21,494 nt of DNA from CAYVBE01 sp964448935 (GTDB lineage Bacteria; Planctomycetota; Brocadiia; SM23-32): assembly GCA_964448935.1 (NCBI GenBank), contig CAYVBE010000053.1, positions 1 to 21,494 on the forward strand, in the 5' to 3' direction. How positions within the stretch are numbered: the first letter of the stretch is position 1; each line of letters starts with the position of its first letter. Below the pieces are notes generated by a model. It worked only from the letters and a program-made list of their open reading frames with translations, made no database searches and was not told the DNA's origin. Below are positions 15,877-21,494 of this stretch, piece after piece. The translations under genes and the position numbers were made by a program.

Positions 15877-18800
15877 CTACTGCACACCCTTTGCCTCGAG
15901 CGCACCGGCGTCCCGGCGGTCCCCTGCGGGCGGCTGTCCTGCGAAATCGCGCAGATGCGGGCCGTTGAACTGCCATTCATAGAGTTCTTCGATCGTTGTC
16001 TTCGCGTCCTTGAGCGTGCCCCGGCTTACGCGCAGGAAATCGAGTGCGCCGTGGAAGAAGCGGCCGTCCGGCGCCCTGCCCACCAGGAAGTCGGCACTGT
16101 TGCTCAGCGAAACGGTAGACATGCTGCCGGAGAAGGCTCCGTCCGCGGCATTGCCGTCCATGTAGATGCGGATGCCCTGCTTCGCCTGCCGGTCCACCTC
16201 GGCTATCACGTGGTGCCAGTCGCCGTCGTTCACCTCGCGCGAGCTCGTGCGGCTGCAGACCGTCTGACCATTGTGCACCAGGATCACCCTGAGAGCACCG
16301 TGCTCATCGATGGCCAGGCGGTATCCGTTCTCCTTTTCCTTGGAAACCAGTGTGCCGTCCGTGTGACCCGGTTCGGTACGGAACACGACCTCGATCAGGA
16401 AGTTGTTCGTGTCCATGTCCACGGTCTTGCGCTCGCTGCCCTTGAAAGGCACCTTTCCCTTCTTACCCCTGACGTCATAGGCCATATCCTGCGCCATATC
16501 CTCGTGTCGCAGCACGCCGAAGCGGCTCTTGCCGTCGAAACGCAGGGCGCCGGAGGTCCAGTCCTCGAGCGGCCCTTCCACGTAATCATCCACGGTGGCG
16601 CCGGCCACCTGCAGATCCATGCGCGGGATGAGGTAGTACATGGCCCGATGCATGTACTCTTCGGTCATGTAGAATCCCTCGCCCAGAACCACATCGGGTA
16701 TGGTCGGGTTCCGGTAGAAATTCCACTCGCCCACCACGCCGTACAGCGACCAGGGCAAGAAATATTTCACTCCGCGATCAGCGGCCGGACCGCCCGGCCT
16801 CGGGCGGTAGTCCTGTTTATCCGCCGCGGGCAGGGGGTTCTCCTCAACGTGCCAACCGAGGGACGCATCACGGCACTGCTGCTCTTCGAGCCTCTGGCGC
16901 AGTTCCTCCAGCGTCTTGCCCTCGTATACCGGCCCCTTGCGTTGTCCGGGTTGCTTGGCGCCGCCGACGTAGCCGAAATCTTGAGGGTCGCCCCAGAAGA
17001 CATTGCTCGCATAGGCCAGTGTGGAGAGCCCCTTGCGCCCCGACTCACCGGTATCACCGCCCCCCATCATGGAGACATCGCCGTGCCGGTTCTGGCCGAT
17101 GAAGGCGTGACGACAATCAGCCAAAAGATTGCCGAGAATGTTGGAGCGGTTGCCGGAGCTGCCGTCGATGCCCTTTTGGAAACGGTAGATGGTGTTGTTA
17201 AAGAAGTGATTCATGAAGCCTAACACCGTGAAAAACCCGGCATGGTTGGCATAGTCCGGCTCGTCCTGCTTGGAGATTCCGGCGATCAGGTTGTTGTATA
17301 CATAGCACTTGAAGCCGCCGTCGAGGTAGAGGTTATAAGCGAGTTCCTTCCCCAAGGTGCGGTTGCCGACGGCATTACGGGTGAGGTTGTTGAAGATGTA
17401 GATCGGCCCACCCTGGAAGTGTTCGAGTCCACCGTAGTCGTTGCAGCCGAGCATGGTGTTGTCGAGCTGGTTGTTGTAGACCAGGGTGCGGATAAGCGGA
17501 GCCTCCCCGGGGCCTGCTCCTTTACCGCCAAAGGTGAAGATGCCGCTGCCGTAGCTTCGATCGACGGTGTTCCCGGCGATTTCGCAGATTTCGGTAGAAC
17601 GCATCTCAATCGCCGGAATGGGGGAATTGCGATGCCGACCGTGTCGGAAACCGGCGTTGCGGATGCGGTTGCGCATGATCTTAACATCCTTGAGATGCCC
17701 CCAGCTCTCCATCTCCTTGTCCTTGCTGCTGAAATTCCCCGTAACGAGGATCGCTTTTCCCATGGACACGTGCTCGGCATCATTGTCGCTGATCACGATG
17801 CGATCCATCTCGTCGTTGGCGTAATCCCCCACTTCCTTGCGCCACAGACCATACGGCCCACCGCTGTCTTCAGGCCGGGTAAAGGCGCTCACGACCCCCG
17901 CGACATGGTAGAAGCTGCAGTTCTTGACGGTGACATCCGTGCAGTTGCCGACAATGCGCACACTGGGCGTGGTGTAAATCTGGTGCGGCCAGGCGTAATC
18001 CCCGTCCTCCGGGTCGCTGTAACGGAACTCCAGGCCGCTCACCTCGATGTGGCTCTTGTCCAGGACCCAGATCGGAATGCGAATCTGGGCGACCTCGTAG
18101 ACCACCTGATTGGGATCCTTGCCGCCAGCCGGGATGAGGTAGAGCCGCCCGGCATTGGGGCCCGACTCCTGGTAGTAGTACTCGCCCGGTGCGTCGAGCA
18201 GCTGGGGCAGGTCCTCGATCATGAAATGGGTCAACTTGCGGTTGACGCGGCCCATGTTCGCCCTGGTGTTCAGAATGACCGCGCCCTTCTTCGGGTCGTA
18301 ATCCTTGATGGTGGTCTTGGTGGCGGCTGCCATGAGGAATGACGCCTCGGTCCAGATCGTTGCCCGCTTGACGGCATTCCTGTCGCCCAGGTCCTTGAGT
18401 ACCGGCGAGAAGAGCCAATTTTTTTCACGCGACTGCCAGACTGGCCAGTTCTTGACCGGATTGTTCGGGTCGGATAGTTCGTAGTTCGGAGTCCGTGCGA
18501 TATGCAGTCGCGTGACCTCCTGGCCATCGACCTGCCACATGTCCGTGAACCGATAGCCCTCCTTATCGGGGTCGTAATCCGTGCCGACGTCGATATACCA
18601 GAGACCCCGGGTATCGGGAATGTCCGGGGCATCGGCCGCCGTGGCCTTCTTCCAGCCGCCGCGAATCTGGGTCGAGCCGTAGATCCGGGCGTTGCCCGTG
18701 CCCCATGCGGGATCGGAGGTCAGGCGGATCGGGTTGCCCGGTTCGCCGGATTCGGCGGCGCGCATCTCGCCCCGGTAAACTACTCCCCGCTTAAAGACAT

Positions 18801-19098
18801 AGGTGTGGATACCCTTGCAGGTTTCGGCCTTGCCGCCGGCATTGGCATCCCAGGGGTGGTGTTTCCAGGCGCTGTCCTTCGAAGTGCCGGGGGCGTCATC
18901 GTCGCCGTTCTCGTAGTCTATGTAGCGGACGGAATCGCCGGGCTGGAACTCGAACGGCTCGGGCGCCCATTTCAGATCGCCCTGCGGCAGGACCTTCGCC
19001 TGAGGTTTTTGCCAGGAGTAATCCCCGTCGGCGACGCCGGCCGGGGCAAACGTCAAGACAGCAATGACAGCAAGAAGCGCACAGTCCCGCTCACGCAC
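15877..19098 (-). CDS. Secreted right-handed beta-helix protein with C-terminal LamG domain
   Basis: A 1073-residue exported protein. Residues 1-23 are a signal peptide (RER start, hydrophobic core, GVA then DG). Residues 40-110 have an IDYENGDD strand typical of the entry to parallel beta-helix enzymes. About 350-690 hold the helix coils, with repeated N-N/N-x-I ladders (VTVKNCSF, VKIMRNRIRNAG, IYIFNNLT, CYVYNNLI, HFFNNTIY, NILGNLL). About 850-1035 form a LamG/concanavalin jellyroll (DGDWHHVIAEVD, IYMDG, FLVGRAPDGRFFHGALD). Such proteins bind or cleave polysaccharides, but I cannot name a lyase or hydrolase family or catalytic residues. The GTG at 19098 is preferred: GGAGGA (19107-19112) lies 8 nt before it and the signal peptide becomes canonical; ATG 19128 has no ribosome site. 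Confidence 0.85.
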   Translation of the reverse strand: MRERDCALLAVIAVLTFAPAGVADGDYSWQKPQAKVLPQGDLKWAPEPFEFQPGDSVRYIDYENGDDDAPGTSKDSAWKHHPWDANAGGKAETCKGIHTYVFKRGVVYRGEMRAAESGEPGNPIRLTSDPAWGTGNARIYGSTQIRGGWKKATAADAPDIPDTRGLWYIDVGTDYDPDKEGYRFTDMWQVDGQEVTRLHIARTPNYELSDPNNPVKNWPVWQSREKNWLFSPVLKDLGDRNAVKRATIWTEASFLMAAATKTTIKDYDPKKGAVILNTRANMGRVNRKLTHFMIEDLPQLLDAPGEYYYQESGPNAGRLYLIPAGGKDPNQVVYEVAQIRIPIWVLDKSHIEVSGLEFRYSDPEDGDYAWPHQIYTTPSVRIVGNCTDVTVKNCSFYHVAGVVSAFTRPEDSGGPYGLWRKEVGDYANDEMDRIVISDNDAEHVSMGKAILVTGNFSSKDKEMESWGHLKDVKIMRNRIRNAGFRHGRHRNSPIPAIEMRSTEICEIAGNTVDRSYGSGIFTFGGKGAGPGEAPLIRTLVYNNQLDNTMLGCNDYGGLEHFQGGPIYIFNNLTRNAVGNRTLGKELAYNLYLDGGFKCYVYNNLIAGISKQDEPDYANHAGFFTVLGFMNHFFNNTIYRFQKGIDGSSGNRSNILGNLLADCRHAFIGQNRHGDVSMMGGGDTGESGRKGLSTLAYASNVFWGDPQDFGYVGGAKQPGQRKGPVYEGKTLEELRQRLEEQQCRDASLGWHVEENPLPAADKQDYRPRPGGPAADRGVKYFLPWSLYGVVGEWNFYRNPTIPDVVLGEGFYMTEEYMHRAMYYLIPRMDLQVAGATVDDYVEGPLEDWTSGALRFDGKSRFGVLRHEDMAQDMAYDVRGKKGKVPFKGSERKTVDMDTNNFLIEVVFRTEPGHTDGTLVSKEKENGYRLAIDEHGALRVILVHNGQTVCSRTSSREVNDGDWHHVIAEVDRQAKQGIRIYMDGNAADGAFSGSMSTVSLSNSADFLVGRAPDGRFFHGALDFLRVSRGTLKDAKTTIEELYEWQFNGPHLRDFAGQPPAGDRRDAGALEAKGVQ

Positions 19099-19106
19099 CG
19101 GGCTAT

Positions 19107-19112
19107 TCCTCC
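19107..19112 (-). promoter_or_regulatory. Ribosome binding site fixing the beta-helix gene start
   Basis: GGAGGA on the minus strand, 8 nt before GTG 19098. It decides between that GTG and the in-frame ATG at 19128, which lies upstream of this site and has no such element of its own. Confidence 0.75.
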
Positions 19113-19430
19113 AAACCCAGATTCCCATTTACCGTAGAGAAATTGCACGTTGACTTACAGGATGGCATGGTACCCCCACCGCGAGGTTTGTCAACCCGAA
19201 ATCCGCGCAGGCGCCGGAGGGGCCGGGGCGGGGCGATGTGTTTTCTGGCGCAACGATGCCCTTCTCGTCGGCCGTCAGGGGGCGGCTTGCGGAGCACCCG
19301 GAGACGCAGTGACGGGCGCAGACGCGCCAAGCCCGCCGTTTCGTTGGAGGGACGCGCTCCGTCGCGTCCGCCGCGCGTCGGATGAAATCACCGGCCAGGA
19401 CGGAGCGTGGCACCCCAGAAACGACCAGCT
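19113..19430. other. Intergenic region, GC-rich, with hairpin element
   Basis: About 320 bp between the 3' end of the hydrolase/EF-hand gene and the ribosome site of the beta-helix gene, both on the minus strand. No open frame here looks like a protein. It contains a perfect hairpin (19350-19369) and a smaller inverted repeat, GGCGC/GCGCC, at 19315-19328. The part nearest the beta-helix gene (19121-19165) is more AT-rich and is the likely place for its promoter, but I find no well-spaced pair of boxes. Confidence 0.5.
19350..19369. repeat. REP-like palindromic hairpin
   Basis: GGACGCG (19350-19356) and CGCGTCC (19363-19369) are perfect reverse complements, enclosing a 6-base loop CTCCGT. There is no T-run on either side, so it is not a standard terminator. 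Compact hairpins of this kind between genes often belong to dispersed palindromic families; only one copy is visible in this window, so membership in such a family is inference. Confidence 0.5.
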
Positions 19431-21494
19431 TCAGCGGGCGCGCGGCCTTCGGCGTCGCCCTTGAAGAGCGGCGATGACCTGTTGCAGTTCCTCGCGGCTC
19501 AGCTTGTCGTCGCCATTCGCATCCACCCGGTCGAAGGCGTCCCGCAATCGCTGCGCGCGCTCCGGTATCTCGGCGCGGCTCAGGGCGCCGTCCTTGTCGT
19601 GGTCGAGCGCCTGGAAAAGGCGGTCCATGCGGTCGGAACCCGGCCCCCCGCCGGCTGGCTCCCCCGGCGCCGCTACCTCATTGCCCAATACGATGTCGCG
19701 CGCGGCCGCCTGCAGCCGGTCTATGTCGGGCTTCACCAGCAGGTAAGGATGGTCTATCATCAGCACGCCGGCGACGCCCGTTTCCAGATCAACCCACGGT
19801 GTGAAGCCCGCCCCGCCGGGGTCGCTCACCTGGATGGGATTTCCCTCCTCGTCCACCCGCCAGATCCACGTGCCCAGGCCGTAGCCGACCGACGTGAGAG
19901 CGCCGGGCGCAACGTAGCCGATCTCCAGCCCGGCGGCGTAGTTCCCGAACATCTCCGCCACGGATTCCTCGCTCAGGATGCGACGCCCTTCATAGACGCC
20001 ACCGTTAGCCAGCGTGCGGACCAGGCGCGCGTAGTGCGGCAGCGACGTCTCCGCAGTGCCGGCCACCCACGGGTTCCGGGTGCCCTGCTCCAGCGCCCGG
20101 TTGCCGCCCGTGCCGCCGGGGCGGTCGCCGATGGTCCATCGCCCATAGCGCGTGGTGGTCATCCCGAGCGGCTCCCGGATGCGCTCGTCGAAGAACTCAT
20201 ACCAGCTCTGCCCGGTCACCACCTCCGCCACGCGCGCCGCAACCTGGAAGCCGCAGCCTCCGTAGCGCAGCTTCGTCCCCGGCGGCTCCTGCAGTGGCAC
20301 AGCGGCTATGTTGTCCACGCACTTCCGGACGGTCATCCCGGGATCATTGATGCCCTCCACACGGCTCGGCAACCCGGACGTACACGACAGGCACCGGCGT
20401 ATGGTTATGCGAGCCTTCTCGCCCCTGAAGGAAGGGATGTACTTCGAGACCGGCTCGTCCAGAGCGATGGTGCCGTCGTCCACCAGCGTCATCACGGCCG
20501 CCACCGCCAGCCACTTGCTGGCAGAGGCGATCCGGATAACCGTCTCGTCGTCGTAAGCACCGAACGTCCGGTGATAGACCTCCCGATCGTTCTTGAACAG
20601 TATCAGCCCGGCGCCCTCCAGATCGTGCTTCTGCATCATCCGCTCCACGAGGTCCGTCACCGGGCCGAAGTCATACTCGGCCGGATCATTCTCTGGCCTG
20701 GACAGCCTGTCCTCCTGCCGGCACGCCCCCCTCGTCTCCTTCTCCAACTGATGCGTTCTGAGCCATTCCCGCGCCCGATCGTCACCCTTCAGCCACCCGT
20801 CGCAGAACGCCACCGCCGCCCCGGCGATCCAGCCGTGATGGCGCGGGTCCCGCTCCCCGGCCGGGTAATACGGCTCGGAATCGGTGAAGGCATGGTGCTC
20901 CGCTCCCCGGATGGATACCAGGAGCTTCCTCCGGCTGCCGAGCCGGTCGTATGCCCGGCGCAGCAGACCGGGGTCGGCGCGCACCTGCGGGAACCACGAG
21001 TAGTCGCGCGTCCCGGTCACCACCAGGGCTGGCACGGTAACCCCGGCCCAGGAGCGGTCGTAGAGCGATTCTCCACGCGGATTTGCGCGAGCCGCCACCT
21101 GTGGCGAGAGCGCGATGACGGCGTCCACGCGCGTATCCCGGTACGAGTGGATACCACCGCCCGGTCCCCGGCTGGTCAGCCCGGCCAGCGCCAGCGCCGT
21201 GGTGGAGCCGGCACACTGCCCCGCCGCCGCGATGCGGTCCGCATCCACCCGCCCCGACAGCCAGTCCGGACCCTCGTCCGACACAGAGCGATCAATGGCA
21301 AACCGAAGGTCGGCCACGCGGTCGGGGAACTCCATCTGGCTCAGTGCCGCCATGCCACCGCGCTCGTATGCAGCGCGGTCGCTCCCCGGGTGCGTCACGA
21401 ACACTACCACATACCCTGCAGCCGCCAGCGGCTCCCCCAGATAACCGTAGGCCGTCGCCGACTCGCCGCCCCCGTGGCTGAAAACCACCAGCGG
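19431..21494 (-). CDS. Alpha/beta-hydrolase fused to beta-lactamase-like domain and EF-hands (5' partial)
   Basis: The frame runs off the right edge, so the N-terminus is missing; 687 codons are visible. Counting from the GTG at 21488, about 1-245 are an alpha/beta-hydrolase: oxyanion strand VFSHGGGES, nucleophile elbow GQCAG (90-94) with Cys92 in place of Ser, Asp162 in TGTRDYS, and His199 in GAEHHAF. About 275-605 are a serine beta-lactamase/PBP-like hydrolase: SASK (322-325), the YxN box reduced to YGG (409-411), TGQSWYEFF and EPLGM. About 620-670 hold two EF-hands (loops starting D629 and D656), then an Arg-rich tail. It is probably a secreted, calcium-binding esterase or amidase, but the signal peptide would be outside the window. 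The substrate is unknown. The downstream neighbour is the beta-helix protein. Confidence 0.85.
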   Translation of the reverse strand, partial: PLVVFSHGGGESATAYGYLGEPLAAAGYVVVFVTHPGSDRAAYERGGMAALSQMEFPDRVADLRFAIDRSVSDEGPDWLSGRVDADRIAAAGQCAGSTTALALAGLTSRGPGGGIHSYRDTRVDAVIALSPQVAARANPRGESLYDRSWAGVTVPALVVTGTRDYSWFPQVRADPGLLRRAYDRLGSRRKLLVSIRGAEHHAFTDSEPYYPAGERDPRHHGWIAGAAVAFCDGWLKGDDRAREWLRTHQLEKETRGACRQEDRLSRPENDPAEYDFGPVTDLVERMMQKHDLEGAGLILFKNDREVYHRTFGAYDDETVIRIASASKWLAVAAVMTLVDDGTIALDEPVSKYIPSFRGEKARITIRRCLSCTSGLPSRVEGINDPGMTVRKCVDNIAAVPLQEPPGTKLRYGGCGFQVAARVAEVVTGQSWYEFFDERIREPLGMTTTRYGRWTIGDRPGGTGGNRALEQGTRNPWVAGTAETSLPHYARLVRTLANGGVYEGRRILSEESVAEMFGNYAAGLEIGYVAPGALTSVGYGLGTWIWRVDEEGNPIQVSDPGGAGFTPWVDLETGVAGVLMIDHPYLLVKPDIDRLQAAARDIVLGNEVAAPGEPAGGGPGSDRMDRLFQALDHDKDGALSRAEIPERAQRLRDAFDRVDANGDDKLSREELQQVIAALQGRRRRPRAR

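Noticed and set aside
14755..17223. 822-residue plus-strand open frame opposite the DUF6807 and beta-helix genes
   Set aside because: It spans two separate real genes and the gap between them, has no recognisable domain and has no ribosome site.

Overview
The window is a GC-rich bacterial chromosome segment. It holds 15 protein genes that I can support, one of them cut by the right edge, plus one gene fossil. I see no rRNA, tRNA, CRISPR array or intact transposase. The gene mix points to the Planctomycetota or the wider PVC/Lentisphaerota-like bacteria: a DUF6807 (PmoA-type) protein, a secreted right-handed beta-helix/LamG protein, EF-hands on a hydrolase, a YhaO/YhaN-like pair, and archease with RtcB. 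This placement rests on family knowledge, not on a marker gene, so it is tentative.

Left part (1-3831): a cluster of short repeats at the edge, a small unknown gene, a membrane-anchored double-LysM protein, a single-cluster ferredoxin with an unusual ligand pattern, and an archease-rtcB RNA ligase operon on the minus strand.

Middle part (3908-12469): two plus-strand units with readable sigma70-like promoters. The first encodes a SbcD/YhaO-like phosphoesterase and a YhaN/Rad50-like ATPase with a central membrane hairpin; it is back-to-back with archease-rtcB. The second runs ribH, a nusB-PHP fusion, ftsY, argD and argF, covering riboflavin synthesis, rRNA transcription and processing, protein targeting and arginine synthesis. 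The most striking gene is the fusion of NusB to a PHP-domain protein of the YciV/RNase AM type. It would physically tie rRNA antitermination to rRNA 5'-end trimming.

Right part (12459-21494): an accessory block, all on the minus strand. It holds a membrane protein with five 47-49 residue repeats, a DUF6807 protein, a large secreted beta-helix/LamG protein, and an alpha/beta-hydrolase fused to a beta-lactamase-like domain and two EF-hands. Between the DUF6807 and beta-helix genes lies a short, internally deleted remnant of a hydrolase/EF-hand gene like the one at the right edge. This suggests past duplication and decay. By eye this block is less GC-rich in places than the core operon, and it meets argF tail-to-tail with an 11-bp overlap.
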